Positions 1-7,909 are shown, counted from the first letter of the stretch. The stretch: 41,094 bases of DNA from Pseudomonas putida W15Oct28 (GCF_000708715.2 NZ_JENB01000045.1:21405-62498), one strand, 5' to 3'. Notes: generated by a model from the sequence alone, not told the origin. Translations and numbers: made by a program.

Positions 1-302
1 TGCTCAAGACCGGAACGCCCTGGAAGGAGCAAATAGCTCACTCGTAGGAGCAAGCCTTGCTGGCGTTGCCCGGCACAGCCAGGCCTAGGGCGCTACGCCC
101 CCCATCGCCGGCGAGGCCAGCTTCCACAAGAAGACAGTTGCTCCCACAGGGACTTGCACTGCCCTCAAGGCAAGTGTGATTCCTGTGGTAGATGCTGGCT
201 GAGCCAGTGCAAGACAGGCCCTACAGGTACTGCACCGCCTTCAAAACCAGTGCAGTCCCTGTGGGAGCGGGTTTACCCGCGAAGAGGCCGGAACAGAAGA
301 AA
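1..302. other. Gene-free stretch with REP remnants
   Basis: I see no convincing gene here; the open frames lack a ribosome binding site and overlap REP-derived sequence. A REP palindrome (CCTGTGGGAGCGGG..CCCGCGAAGAGG) lies at about 258-290, directly downstream of the stop of the minus-strand gene ending at 303. Degenerate pieces of the same repeat occur near 42-60 and 138-155. Confidence 0.6.
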
Positions 303-560
303 TCAGGCCCGCTTGTTGAAATTCGCCAAGGCCGGCAACAACTGCTTGTCGATGGCCTGGCGAACCGCCGGCAGAATCGTCGCACTGCCGGTATACATCT
401 GCTCGACCATACCCTTCAGCGCCCGCGCATTAGGCTCGGTCAGCCCACGCACCACTGCTTCGCAGGCCTGCTCGGCACTGGCCCCCGCGGGTATCTCGAA
501 CCCGCGCGCGCGCAGGTGGCCTGCCAGGTCGTCCTGATCAATCAAATCCGCATGCATCAT
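303..560 (-). CDS. Short conserved-looking hypothetical protein (85 aa)
   Basis: I do not recognise a family. The start is the ATG at 560 (a second ATG follows at 557), chosen because AGGGA lies eight bases upstream; the frame stays open to 752, but that part has no such signal. The product is small, soluble and predicted mostly helical. It has an acidic N-terminus (HADLIDQDDLAGHL) and an Ala/Leu-rich C-terminal half, with no signal peptide or membrane segment. It is the last minus-strand gene after the carnitine genes, 254 bp beyond cdhB, so it may be co-transcribed, but nothing in the sequence ties it to carnitine. The gene could also be independent. Confidence 0.55.
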   Translation of the reverse strand: MMHADLIDQDDLAGHLRARGFEIPAGASAEQACEAVVRGLTEPNARALKGMVEQMYTGSATILPAVRQAIDKQLLPALANFNKRA

Positions 561-788
561 GGCTGTTGTCCCTTTTATCGCTAAGAGAGTGCTGCTGTGA
601 TTTACGACCGATTCTGTGACGCCCGCGACATACCCGCAACAACAGAATGGCGGCATGACTGCTTTGGCTAAGAACAGGTCGTTTACGGCTAAATCCCCCT
701 GGCGGGAACTGCGCACACTCAAGCCATCTACCGCAACGGAGGGTTTGGTCACCCTCGTTCATGCACAGTGGATGCTGCTCGCTCTTGG

Positions 789-824
789 CCCCGGATGCTC
801 ACGGCTTTCCGGGGTTATTTTTTT
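789..824 (+). terminator. Hairpin plus T-run overlapping the 3' end of cdhB
   Basis: CCCCGG (789-794) pairs with CCGGGG (809-814) and is followed on the plus strand by TTATTTTTTT. As an intrinsic terminator it points rightward, against cdhB. For leftward cdhB transcripts the same stem lies just after the stop codon but lacks a U-run on that side. Confidence 0.45.
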
Positions 825-1288
825 GGAAGGCCGATCACGCGGCCTACATAGGCGGGCGCCGGAAGTTGAAGCTGTTCATCCATCAGCCCCTGTAGCAACC
901 CTATGCTGCCCTCGCTGAACGGGGCCGACTTCGGCCCTGCCAGGTCGACATGCAGCAACATCTGCTCACTGGCCGCCAATTCCTGGTCGAACCCCGCCCG
1001 ATGAAGGCTGTGATACACATGCAGGCGCTTGCGGTCGAACCCTACGATCTGTGTCTGTACCCAGACGTCGGTGCCTAGCTTCACTTCATGCAGGTAGTTG
1101 ATGTGCGCCTCAAGGGTGAACAGCGAATTGCCACTCTGCCCCCGGCTATCGGCATCCAGGCCGATGCGCTCCATCAGCGCATCGGTGGCGTAGCTGAAAA
1201 TCAGCAGGTAGAAGGCATCGCGCAAATGCCCGTTGTAGTCGACCCAGTCCGCCTGGACCGGGGTGCGGTAGGTGATCAGTGCGGGCAT
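815..1288 (-). CDS. cdhB: Betainyl-CoA thioesterase, hot-dog fold
   Basis: A 157-aa protein of the 4-hydroxybenzoyl-CoA thioesterase-like hot-dog family. The N-terminal stretch VQADWVDYNGHLRDAFY has the family's D-x-N-G-H active-site loop at the start of the hot-dog helix. In carnitine-using pseudomonads the gene next to cdhA and cdhC hydrolyses betainyl-CoA to glycine betaine and CoA, the last step before the betaine pathway. The start at 1288 has GAGGAG six bases upstream, and the gap to the stop of cdhA is only 10 bp, so the two are co-transcribed. The length is normal for the family. The role rests on family plus gene order; the fold alone would not give the substrate. Confidence 0.88.
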   Translation of the reverse strand: MPALITYRTPVQADWVDYNGHLRDAFYLLIFSYATDALMERIGLDADSRGQSGNSLFTLEAHINYLHEVKLGTDVWVQTQIVGFDRKRLHVYHSLHRAGFDQELAASEQMLLHVDLAGPKSAPFSEGSIGLLQGLMDEQLQLPAPAYVGRVIGLPKK

Positions 1289-1298
1289 CGTGCTCTCC

Positions 1299-2264
1299 TC
1301 AGTCGCTGAACGACATGCCGTGGCTGGCCTTGCTGGTTTTTACCGCTTCGAGTACGGCCAGCAGGGTGTCATCACGATAGCGCTCCAGTGCGGCGATGCT
1401 GCGCTCGCCCAGTTGCTCCGAGGTGCCGTCCACTACATCGTCGATCAGTTTGTCGGTCAGCTCCGGTGCTGGCAGATAGGTCCAGGGCAGCTTCAGGGCC
1501 GGGCCGAACTGCGACATGAAGTGGCGCATGCCGGCATCGCCACCGGCCAGGGTGTAGGTGAGGAACGTACCCATGAACGACCAGCGCAGGCCGGCGCCAA
1601 AGCGGATGGCGTCGTCGATTTCGCCCGTGGTGGCCACGCCGTCGTTGACCAGGTGCAAGGCCTCGCGCCACAGCGCTTCCAGCAGGCGGTCGGCGATGAA
1701 GCCGGGTACTTCCTTGCGCACGTGCAGCGGGCGCATACCCAGTGCGGTGTAGATGGTTTTTGCTGCTTCGATGGCTTCAGGCGCTGTGCGGTTGCCGCCG
1801 ACGATTTCGACCAGCGGCAGCAGGTACACCGGGTTGAACGGGTGGCCGACCACGCAGCGCTCGGGGTGGGTAGCCGACTCGTAGAACTCGCTGGGCAGCA
1901 GGCCTGAAGTGCTGGAGCCGATGATGGCTTGAGGCTTGGCGGCGGCGCTGATTTTTGCGTGCAGGTCGAGCTTCAGGTCCAGCCGCTCCGGTGCGCTTTC
2001 CTGGATGAAATCGGCGTCGCGCACGCATTCCTCGATGGTGGCTACGAACTTCAGCCGTTCCTGCGATGCACCCTGGGCCAGGCCTTGTTTTTCAAGTGCC
2101 GGCCAAGCGTTGGCGATGCGCTTGCGCAGGGCCTGCTCGGCACCGGGTGCCGGGTCCCAGGCGACCACGTCCAGGCCGTGGGCGAGGGCGCGGGCAACCC
2201 AGCCGCTGCCGATCACGCCGCTACCCAAAGCAGCGAAGGTCTTGATCTCGGTGATGAAGGGCAT
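1299..2264 (-). CDS. cdhA: L-carnitine 3-dehydrogenase (NAD-dependent)
   Basis: A 321-aa protein of the 3-hydroxyacyl-CoA dehydrogenase superfamily. A Rossmann motif (ALGSGVIGSGW, about residues 11-21) opens the NAD-binding N-terminal domain. The C-terminal helical domain holds the stretch around VPGFIADRLLEALWREAL, typical of these enzymes. In this context it oxidises L-carnitine to 3-dehydrocarnitine, the substrate of CdhC. It ends 10 bp before cdhB. Upstream, a REP pair separates it from cdhC, so all three genes are probably one transcription unit with a REP inside. Other family members use hydroxybutyrate-type substrates; the flanking caiX, cdhC and cdhR make carnitine the likely one. Confidence 0.9.
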   Translation of the reverse strand: MPFITEIKTFAALGSGVIGSGWVARALAHGLDVVAWDPAPGAEQALRKRIANAWPALEKQGLAQGASQERLKFVATIEECVRDADFIQESAPERLDLKLDLHAKISAAAKPQAIIGSSTSGLLPSEFYESATHPERCVVGHPFNPVYLLPLVEIVGGNRTAPEAIEAAKTIYTALGMRPLHVRKEVPGFIADRLLEALWREALHLVNDGVATTGEIDDAIRFGAGLRWSFMGTFLTYTLAGGDAGMRHFMSQFGPALKLPWTYLPAPELTDKLIDDVVDGTSEQLGERSIAALERYRDDTLLAVLEAVKTSKASHGMSFSD

Positions 2265-2310
2265 ATGGATTCCTCAGAGCTGAATAAAATGGTCCGGGTG
2301 AGCGCCAATC

Positions 2311-2398
2311 CTTGTGGGAGCGGGCATGCCCGCGAAGCAAGCGACGCGGTGGATGGCACGGGCTTCGCCCGTGTTCGCGGGCATGCCCGCTCCCACAG
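2311..2398. repeat. REP pair between cdhC and cdhA
   Basis: Two inverted copies of the GTGGGAGCGGGC-ATGCCCGCG palindrome, 2311-2337 and 2374-2398, form a convergent pair. It sits in the 214-bp gap inside the cdhC-cdhA-cdhB run. Confidence 0.85.
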
Positions 2399-2478
2399 TG
2401 ATCGCGCAAGCTTTCAGGTTTTGAGCAAGACAGTTGCTCCCACAGGGGGAGTTGGTGCGGCTGAAATCGTTGAAGGGA

Positions 2479-3363
2479 TCAGCGGCGCTTGAGGTTCATT
2501 TTTTCCCGGCCTTCTGCCGGGGACAGGACACGGCCACCCATGCGGGTGATGATCTCGCTTGCGCGTTCGACCAACTGGCCGTTGCTGGCCAGCACGCCAC
2601 GGTCCAGGTACAGGTTGTCTTCCAGGCCGACCCGCACGTTGCCGCCCAGCAGCACGGCTTGCGCGGCCATCGGCATCTGCATGCGGCCGATGCCGAAGCC
2701 GGCCCAGGTGACGTTGGCGGGCAGGTTGTCGACCATCGCTTTCATGGTGGTGGTGTCGGCCGGCGCGCCCCACGGGATGCCCAGGCACAGCTGGAACAGC
2801 GGGTCTTCAAGCAGGCCTTCTTTCATCATCTGCTTGGCGAACCACAGGTGGCCGGTGTCGAAGATTTCCAGTTCGGCCTTCACGCCCAGTTCGGTGATGC
2901 GTTTGGCGCCGGCGCGCAGTTGCGCCGGGGTGGAGACGTAGATCGAATTGCCGTCACCGAAGTTGAGGGTGCCGCAGTCGAGGGTGCAGATTTCCGGCAG
3001 CAGTGCTTCGACGTGGGCCAGGCGCTCCAGCGGGCCGATCAGGTCGGTGCCCGGGCCGAACTCCAGGGGCGTTTCGCCCGGGCCGATTTCCAGGTCGCCA
3101 CCCATGCCGGCGGTGAGGTTGACGATGATGTCCACATCGGCTTCGCGGATGCGTTCCATCACTTCGCGGTACAGCGCCACATCGCGGCTGAAACGGCCGG
3201 TTTGCGGGTCGCGGACGTGGCAGTGGACCACGGTGGCGCCGGCTTTGGCGGCTTCGACGGCGGCTTCGGCGATCTGCTTGGGGGTGACCGGGACCAGGTG
3301 GCTTTTCGAGGCGGTGTCGCCGGCGCCGGTGAGGGCGCAGGTGATGATGACGTCGTGGTTCAT
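2479..3363 (-). CDS. cdhC: 3-dehydrocarnitine cleavage enzyme (BKACE family, DUF849)
   Basis: A 294-aa beta-keto acid cleavage enzyme. The family exchanges the acyl part of a beta-keto acid with acetyl-CoA. For 3-dehydrocarnitine this gives betainyl-CoA and acetoacetate. The zinc-binding HCH motif is visible (VVHCHVRDP, His47 and His49), followed by the TIM-barrel stretch VNLTAGMGGD. The start at 3363 (MNHDVIITC) has AAGGAA seven bases upstream. The 21 extra codons that remain open upstream translate a REP palindrome (WERACPRK) and are not part of the protein. It lies between caiX and cdhA on the same strand, as in P. aeruginosa. Substrate assignment is from this context. Confidence 0.9.
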   Translation of the reverse strand: MNHDVIITCALTGAGDTASKSHLVPVTPKQIAEAAVEAAKAGATVVHCHVRDPQTGRFSRDVALYREVMERIREADVDIIVNLTAGMGGDLEIGPGETPLEFGPGTDLIGPLERLAHVEALLPEICTLDCGTLNFGDGNSIYVSTPAQLRAGAKRITELGVKAELEIFDTGHLWFAKQMMKEGLLEDPLFQLCLGIPWGAPADTTTMKAMVDNLPANVTWAGFGIGRMQMPMAAQAVLLGGNVRVGLEDNLYLDRGVLASNGQLVERASEIITRMGGRVLSPAEGREKMNLKRR

Positions 3364-3395
3364 GGTGCGTTCCTTGTGATGTCTGTGTCTGGCTT

Positions 3396-3480
3396 TTCGC
3401 GGGCATGCCCGCTCCCACAGGATCAATGTGATCCTGAGTGTGGCGCTGTACCTGTGGGAGCGGGCGTGCCCGCGAAAGGG
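3396..3480. repeat. REP pair between caiX and cdhC
   Basis: Inverted REP copies at 3396-3421 and 3451-3480, ending 6 bp before the caiX stop codon on the minus strand. Confidence 0.85.
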
Positions 3481-3485
3481 CCCTG

Positions 3486-4430
3486 TCAGTTGACGGTAAG
3501 CTTGAGGTTGTCCGCAGCCGGCTTGCCATCGAAGGTGGTCACACCCTCAAGCCAGCGGGCTTTGTCCTCGGGGTGGTCTTTCAGCCACTGGCGGGCCGAT
3601 TCCAGCGCGTCCTTATGGTCGAGCAGCGGCTGCATCATGCGGCTCTCGTCCTCGGCGCTGAAGTTCAGGTTGGCCAGCAGGCGGTGGGCATTGGGGCAGC
3701 GCTCGGCGTAGTCCGGCGCGGTCACCGTCCACACCGTCGCGCGGCCTTCGTCAGGGCCCAGGGCGTCCTGGCTCTCGCCCAGGTAGGCCATGTCGATGTT
3801 CACGTTCATCGGGTGCGGCGCCCAGCCGAAGAACACCACGGCTTCCTTGCGCCGCACGGCGCGGTCGACGGCGGCGAGCATGCCGGCCTCGCTGGACTCG
3901 ACCAGCTGGAACTTGCCCAGGCCGAACTGGTTCTTGGTGATCATCGCCTTGATCTGGGTATTGGCACCGGAGCCGGGCTCGATCCCGTAGATCTTGCCGC
4001 CCAGTTCCTTCTCGAACTTGTGGATGTCGGCGAAGGTCTTCAAACCCTTGTCGTAGAGGTATTTCGGCACGGCCAAGGTGGCGCGGGCGTCCTCCAGGCT
4101 TGGTTTGTCCAGCACCTTGACCTGGCTGGCATCGATGAACGGGGTGATGGTCTGGGTCATGATCGGGTTCCAGTAACCCAGGAACATGTCCAGGCGCTTG
4201 TCGCGGATGCCGGCGAAGATGATCTGCTGCGAGGCGCTGGTCTGTTTGGTCTGGTAGCCCAGGCCGTCGAGCAGCACCTGCGCCATGGCGCTGGTGGCGA
4301 TGACGTCGGTCCAGTTGACCACGCCCAGGCGGACGTTCTTGCAGGCCGCGGGCTCTGCGGCAAAAAGCGGGGAAGTGGCGATGCTGCTCAGGGCAAGGGT
4401 CAACAGGCTGCGGCGGATCAAGCTGTGCAT
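3486..4430 (-). CDS. caiX: Carnitine-binding periplasmic protein of an ABC importer
   Basis: A 314-aa substrate-binding protein of the OpuAC (quaternary amine) type. Residues 1-24 form a signal peptide (MHSLIRRSLLTLALSSIA followed by PLFAAEP). The mature part carries typical features: NVRLGVVNWTDVIATSAMA near the start and YGIEPGSGAN and FFGWAPHPM further on, the latter with Trp residues that usually shape the cationic cage for trimethylammonium ligands. The start at 4430 has GGAGAG upstream; the open frame further 5' runs into the divergent cdhR gene. CaiX is expected to deliver carnitine to the shared choline/betaine ABC permease (Cbc), which is not in this window. The ligand is inferred from the neighbours cdhC, cdhA and cdhR. 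Confidence 0.88.
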   Translation of the reverse strand: MHSLIRRSLLTLALSSIATSPLFAAEPAACKNVRLGVVNWTDVIATSAMAQVLLDGLGYQTKQTSASQQIIFAGIRDKRLDMFLGYWNPIMTQTITPFIDASQVKVLDKPSLEDARATLAVPKYLYDKGLKTFADIHKFEKELGGKIYGIEPGSGANTQIKAMITKNQFGLGKFQLVESSEAGMLAAVDRAVRRKEAVVFFGWAPHPMNVNIDMAYLGESQDALGPDEGRATVWTVTAPDYAERCPNAHRLLANLNFSAEDESRMMQPLLDHKDALESARQWLKDHPEDKARWLEGVTTFDGKPAADNLKLTVN

Positions 4431-4466
4431 GGTGGCTCTCCATCGGCAGTGCATATTTGTTATGGG

Positions 4467-4492
4467 GTTCGATCTCTCTGGACCGTTCGAAC
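4467..4492. promoter_or_regulatory. GTTCGA direct repeat in the caiX-cdhR divergent promoter
   Basis: Two GTTCGA hexamers at 4467-4472 and 4485-4490, the second within the palindrome GTTCGAAC, lie in the 147-bp gap between caiX and cdhR. Position and spacing (18 bp) would suit an AraC-type regulator such as CdhR. This is inference from sequence alone. Confidence 0.4.
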
Positions 4493-4577
4493 ACGCTACG
4501 CTGCTGGCAGGGTGAAAAATCGCACCCTGGCGACCAACACTTGCACGGAGGCGACCACCTTTGCCGTGGAGCATGCA

Positions 4578-5522
4578 ATGCTGCAAAACATTCACTTTCT
4601 GCTGTTGCCCGGGTTCTCGGCCATGGGCTTCATCAGTGCCCTCGAGCCGCTGCGGGTAGCCAACCGCTTCAAGGGGCCGTCCTATCGCTGGCAGGTGCTG
4701 AGCCTGGATGGCGGGGCGGTGCAGGCCAGCAACGGTATGTCGGTAAACGCCGATGCGGCGTTGGCGGCAGGTGAGCCTGCCGGCATTTTGCTGATCGTGG
4801 CCGGTTTCGACCCCTTGGCCTGTTATGGCCCGGCGCTGCAACAGGCGCTACGCCGCCTGGATCATGAAGGCGTGATACTCGGCGGCATCGATACCGGCGC
4901 GGTAGTACTGGCCGAGGCCGGCCTGCTCGACGGCCACCGCGCCACCGTGCACTGGGAGGCGCTGGAAGCGTTCAAGGAAAACTACCCGAGCCTGCAGGCG
5001 ACCCAGGAGCTGTTCGAGATCGACCGGCGGCGTATCACCTGTGCTGGCGGCACGGCGTCAATTGACCTGATGCTCGACCTGATTGCCCAGGCCCACGGCA
5101 GCGAGCTGGCGGTGCAGGTGTCGGAGCAATTCGTGCTTGGGCGTATCCGTCAGCGACAAGACCACCAACGCATGCAGATCGCCAGCCGCTATGGCATCAG
5201 CAACAAGAAGCTGGTGAAGGTGATTGGCGAGATGGAGCGCAACACCGAACAACCGCTCAATACCCAGGTGCTGGCCGAAGCGGTGCAGGTGACCCGGCGC
5301 CAGCTGGAGCGGCTGTTTCGTGTGCACCTGGACGACACGCCCAGTGGGTTCTATTTGCGACTGCGGCTGAACAAGGCCCGGCAGCTGTTGCGCCAGACCG
5401 ACATGAGCGTGCTGGAGGTGGGGGTGGCGTGCGGGTTCGAATCGGCTTCGTACTTTACCCGGTGTTATCGGGCACGGTACCAGCGTTGCCCGCGGGAGGA
5501 CAGGTTGGCCAGGGCTGTGTAG
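4578..5522 (+). CDS. cdhR: Carnitine-responsive transcription activator (GATase1-like AraC family)
   Basis: A 314-aa regulator. Residues about 1-190 form a DJ-1/PfpI (glutamine amidotransferase-like) ligand domain, seen in HFLLLPGFSAMGFISALEPLR and GGIDTGAVVLAEAGLL; the rest is an AraC/XylS double helix-turn-helix (EAVQVTRRQLERLFR, then VGVACGFESASYFTRCYR). In P. aeruginosa CdhR of this architecture activates the carnitine operon. The ATG at 4578 follows GGAG by six bases; an in-frame GTG at 4566 is an alternative. The gene is divergent from caiX with 147 bp between, the usual layout for a local activator. The much longer open frame that begins upstream runs antisense through caiX and is not real. 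Confidence 0.9.
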   Translation: MLQNIHFLLLPGFSAMGFISALEPLRVANRFKGPSYRWQVLSLDGGAVQASNGMSVNADAALAAGEPAGILLIVAGFDPLACYGPALQQALRRLDHEGVILGGIDTGAVVLAEAGLLDGHRATVHWEALEAFKENYPSLQATQELFEIDRRRITCAGGTASIDLMLDLIAQAHGSELAVQVSEQFVLGRIRQRQDHQRMQIASRYGISNKKLVKVIGEMERNTEQPLNTQVLAEAVQVTRRQLERLFRVHLDDTPSGFYLRLRLNKARQLLRQTDMSVLEVGVACGFESASYFTRCYRARYQRCPREDRLARAV

Positions 5523-5535
5523 TTTTGCCTGTGCC

Positions 5536-5630
5536 GGCCTCTTCGCGGGCACGCCCGCTCCCACAGGATTACCACAGGCCAGAGAAATGTGGGGTCCCTG
5601 TGGGAGCGGGCGTGCCCGCGAAAAGGCCGG
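5536..5630. repeat. REP pair downstream of cdhR
   Basis: Inverted copies at 5536-5567 and 5597-5630 fill the 115-bp gap between the convergent ends of cdhR and the LprI-like gene. Confidence 0.85.
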
Positions 5631-5637
5631 TACAGGT

Positions 5638-6039
5638 TTACTGCTGACCGATGGACTGCAGATACTCCGACCGGTCATCACTGCGCTGTGCGACGCAGGT
5701 ATCCCACGCCGCCTCAAACGCCTTGCTGCCCTGCTTCTCGGCATAGGTCTCGACCTTACAATCAGCATCACGCAGCTGTGTCCACAGCTTCTCGGCTGCA
5801 TCCATGCGCCCGATCAGCGCCGTGGCCTGGTCGCCTTCGTCGGCATATTGATCGCGAATCCGCTGGATCAAGTCATCGTAAGCCGACTTCAGCTCCCGCT
5901 CGGCCGTCTGCTTGTTGAATGCAGCGCAGGCGTAGGTCTGCTGGTCGGTGTCGACGTTGTCGCACGGGGTGCTTTCTTCCTCGCCGGCCTGGGCGCCCGA
6001 TACGACGGCGAGCAGTGCCAGCCATGCCAATGATTTCAT
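5638..6039 (-). CDS. Secreted LprI-like (DUF1311) protein
   Basis: A 133-aa exported protein. Residues 1-18 are a signal peptide (MKSLAWLALLAVVSGAQA). The mature part has four Cys residues (CDN, YACAA, DADC, DTC) and the pattern of the LprI N-terminal/DUF1311 family: repeated helices around ELKSAYDDLIQRI and AAEKLWTQLRDADC. Some family members inhibit lysozyme; others have no known function, so I assign only the family. The start at 6039 follows AGGAG by seven bases, and the upstream open codons (MRRKG) have no better signal. It is convergent with cdhR and divergent from the dimethylglycine operon, so it appears unrelated to the methylamine genes. Confidence 0.75.
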   Translation of the reverse strand: MKSLAWLALLAVVSGAQAGEEESTPCDNVDTDQQTYACAAFNKQTAERELKSAYDDLIQRIRDQYADEGDQATALIGRMDAAEKLWTQLRDADCKVETYAEKQGSKAFEAAWDTCVAQRSDDRSEYLQSIGQQ

Positions 6040-6200
6040 CCCTTTTCTCCTCAACAGGCTGACGAATCGCAGGGATTCTCGCTCAGACGAAGGCGTGTGG
6101 GTAGCTACCTGTCCAAATGTTCATAAAGCAGCCAGAAACGTCGTTATCGAGACTGTCTCTCATCACCAGGCGGCGTGCCAGAGGGCGTGTTGTCGCGCAT

Positions 6201-6226
6201 TGACGCTTTCGGCAAACCCCCTGTCG
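6201..6226 (+). promoter_or_regulatory. Candidate GbdR-type operator of the dgc operon
   Basis: TGACG (6201) and TGTCG (6222) form a direct repeat exactly 21 bp apart, with CCCCC just before the second half and TTTT after it. The same arrangement occurs upstream of fdhA and, less fully, gbcA. It lies about 100 bp upstream of the first gene of the operon. In P. aeruginosa GbdR (AraC family) activates these genes; assignment of this site is inference. Confidence 0.5.
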
Positions 6227-6323
6227 TTTTTGCATCGGGGCGCCTTTGGGCACAGGCATATGCTGGCCCCAAAGCGCCGGCACAAGGTTTGGCGCCAACC
6301 ATTCAATAAAAGGGGACAGCCTG

Positions 6324-7301
6324 ATGAGCCCAGCCGAACTTCACGCCGACAGCATCGTCATCGACGGCCTGATCATTGCCAAATGGAACCGCGAGCTGTT
6401 CGAGGACATGCGCAAAGGCGGGCTGACCGCGGCCAACTGCACGGTGTCGGTCTGGGAAGGCTTCAAGGCAACCGTCGACCAGATCGCTTCCAGCCAGAAG
6501 CTGATTCGCGACAACAGCGACCTGGTGATGCCGGTGCGCACCACCGCCGACATCCGCAAGGCCAAGGAACTGGGCAAGACCGGCATCCTCTTCGGCTTCC
6601 AGAACGCCCATGCGTTCGAAGACCAGATCGCCTACGTAGATGTGTTCAAGCAGCTGGGCGTGGGCATCGTGCAGATGTGCTACAACACCCAGAACCTGGT
6701 GGGCACCGGTTGCTACGAGCGTGACGGTGGGCTGTCTGGCTTCGGCCGCGAGATCGTGGCGGAAATGAACCGCGTCGGCATCATGTGCGACCTGTCCCAC
6801 GTCGGCTCCAAGACGTCCGAAGAAGTCATCCTCGAATCGAAAAAGCCGGTGTGCTACTCGCACTGCCTGCCGTCCGGCCTTAAAGAGCACCCGCGTAACA
6901 AGTCGGACGCAGAGCTGAAGTTCATCGCCGACCACGGCGGCTTCGTTGGCGTGACCATGTTCGCGCCGTTCCTGGCCAAGGGCATCGACTCGACCATCGA
7001 CGACTACGCCGAAGCCATCGAATACACCATGAACATCGTTGGTGAAGACGCCATTGGTATCGGCACCGACTTCACCCAGGGCCACGGCCAGGACTTCTTC
7101 GAGTACCTGACCCACGACAAGGGCTACGCCCGTCGCCTGACCAATTTCGGCAAGATCATCAACCCGCTGGGCATCCGCACCGTGGGCGAATTCCCCAACC
7201 TCACCGAAACCTTGCTCAAGCGCGGCCATTCCGAGCGTGTGGTGCGCAAGATCATGGGCGAGAACTGGGTCAACGTCCTCAAGGACGTCTGGGGCGAGTA
7301 A
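6324..7301 (+). CDS. M19 (renal dipeptidase-like) protein of the dimethylglycine operon
   Basis: A 325-aa amidohydrolase-fold protein of peptidase family M19. Family motifs are visible as DLSH (His159), YSH (His180) and GIGTDF (Asp249). The first zinc-ligand motif, normally DGHxD, reads DGLII at residues 14-18. The usual bridging Glu is Gln93 (FGFQNAH). The binuclear metal site of a true dipeptidase is therefore incomplete, and dipeptidase activity is doubtful. The start at 6324 has AGGGGAC upstream; an upstream in-frame start has no such signal. It is the first gene of the operon leading to dgcA, as in P. aeruginosa, so a role in betaine or dimethylglycine use is likely but not defined. Confidence 0.8.
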   Translation: MSPAELHADSIVIDGLIIAKWNRELFEDMRKGGLTAANCTVSVWEGFKATVDQIASSQKLIRDNSDLVMPVRTTADIRKAKELGKTGILFGFQNAHAFEDQIAYVDVFKQLGVGIVQMCYNTQNLVGTGCYERDGGLSGFGREIVAEMNRVGIMCDLSHVGSKTSEEVILESKKPVCYSHCLPSGLKEHPRNKSDAELKFIADHGGFVGVTMFAPFLAKGIDSTIDDYAEAIEYTMNIVGEDAIGIGTDFTQGHGQDFFEYLTHDKGYARRLTNFGKIINPLGIRTVGEFPNLTETLLKRGHSERVVRKIMGENWVNVLKDVWGE

Positions 7302-7378
7302 GCCGCTCTCCAAGCCTGATAGCCCCTGCCAGCAACGCCGGGGCACCCACATAAAAATTTGTATGGAGTTGAGTTTCC

Positions 7379-7909
7379 ATGGCCAAGATCGCCCCGCAAT
7401 TGCCAATCGAAGTCGACAGCGAGACCGGTGTCTGGACCAGCGACGCCTTGCCGATGCTGTACGTGCCCCGCCATTTCTTCGTCAACAACCACATCGGCAT
7501 CGAGGAAGTGCTGGGCGCCGACGCCTATGCCGAGATCCTCTACAAGGCCGGCTACAAGTCCGCCTGGCACTGGTGTGAGAAAGAAGCCGAGTGCCATGGC
7601 CTGGAAGGCGTGGCGGTGTTCGAGCACTACATGAAGCGCCTGAGCCAGCGTGGCTGGGGCCTGTTCGAGATCCAGGACATCGACCTGGACAAAGGCACCT
7701 GCAGCGTCAAGCTCAAGCATTCGGCGTTCGTGTACGTGTACGGCAAGGTTGGCCGCAAGGTCGACTACATGTTCACCGGCTGGTTCGCCGGCGCAATGGA
7801 CCAAATTCTCGCTGCCCGCGGCAGCTCGATCCGCACCGTGGCCGAACAGGTCTATGGCGGGTCGGAAGAAGGCCACGAAGATGGCCTGTTCGTTACAAAG
7901 CCGTTGTAA
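7379..7909 (+). CDS. DUF5943 / V4R-like protein in the dgc operon
   Basis: A 176-aa cytosolic protein that I recognise as the conserved partner gene found before dgcA (DUF5943, related to 4-vinyl-reductase-type small-molecule domains). Visible features are the central helix-rich part with Cys-containing stretches (WHWCEKEAECHG) and a beta-rich end (SVKLKHSAFVYVYGKVG, MFTGWFAGAMDQIL). There is no signal peptide or membrane segment. It follows the M19-like gene by 77 bp and precedes dgcA by 15 bp, so it is co-transcribed. V4R domains usually bind small ligands, hence it may sense or hold a pathway intermediate; that is inference and no reaction is assigned. Confidence 0.75.
   Translation: MAKIAPQLPIEVDSETGVWTSDALPMLYVPRHFFVNNHIGIEEVLGADAYAEILYKAGYKSAWHWCEKEAECHGLEGVAVFEHYMKRLSQRGWGLFEIQDIDLDKGTCSVKLKHSAFVYVYGKVGRKVDYMFTGWFAGAMDQILAARGSSIRTVAEQVYGGSEEGHEDGLFVTKPL

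Noticed and set aside
154..584. Two overlapping plus-strand open frames at the left edge
   Set aside because: They start in REP remnants, have no ribosome binding site and overlap the better-supported minus-strand gene at 303-560.
3364..3426. N-terminal extension of CdhC reading WERACPRK
   Set aside because: This is a translated REP palindrome; similar WERACP peptides appear wherever open frames cross a REP in the window.
3438..4577. Long 5' extension of the cdhR reading frame
   Set aside because: It runs antisense through caiX; cdhR aligns with its family from the ATG at 4578, which has its own ribosome binding site.
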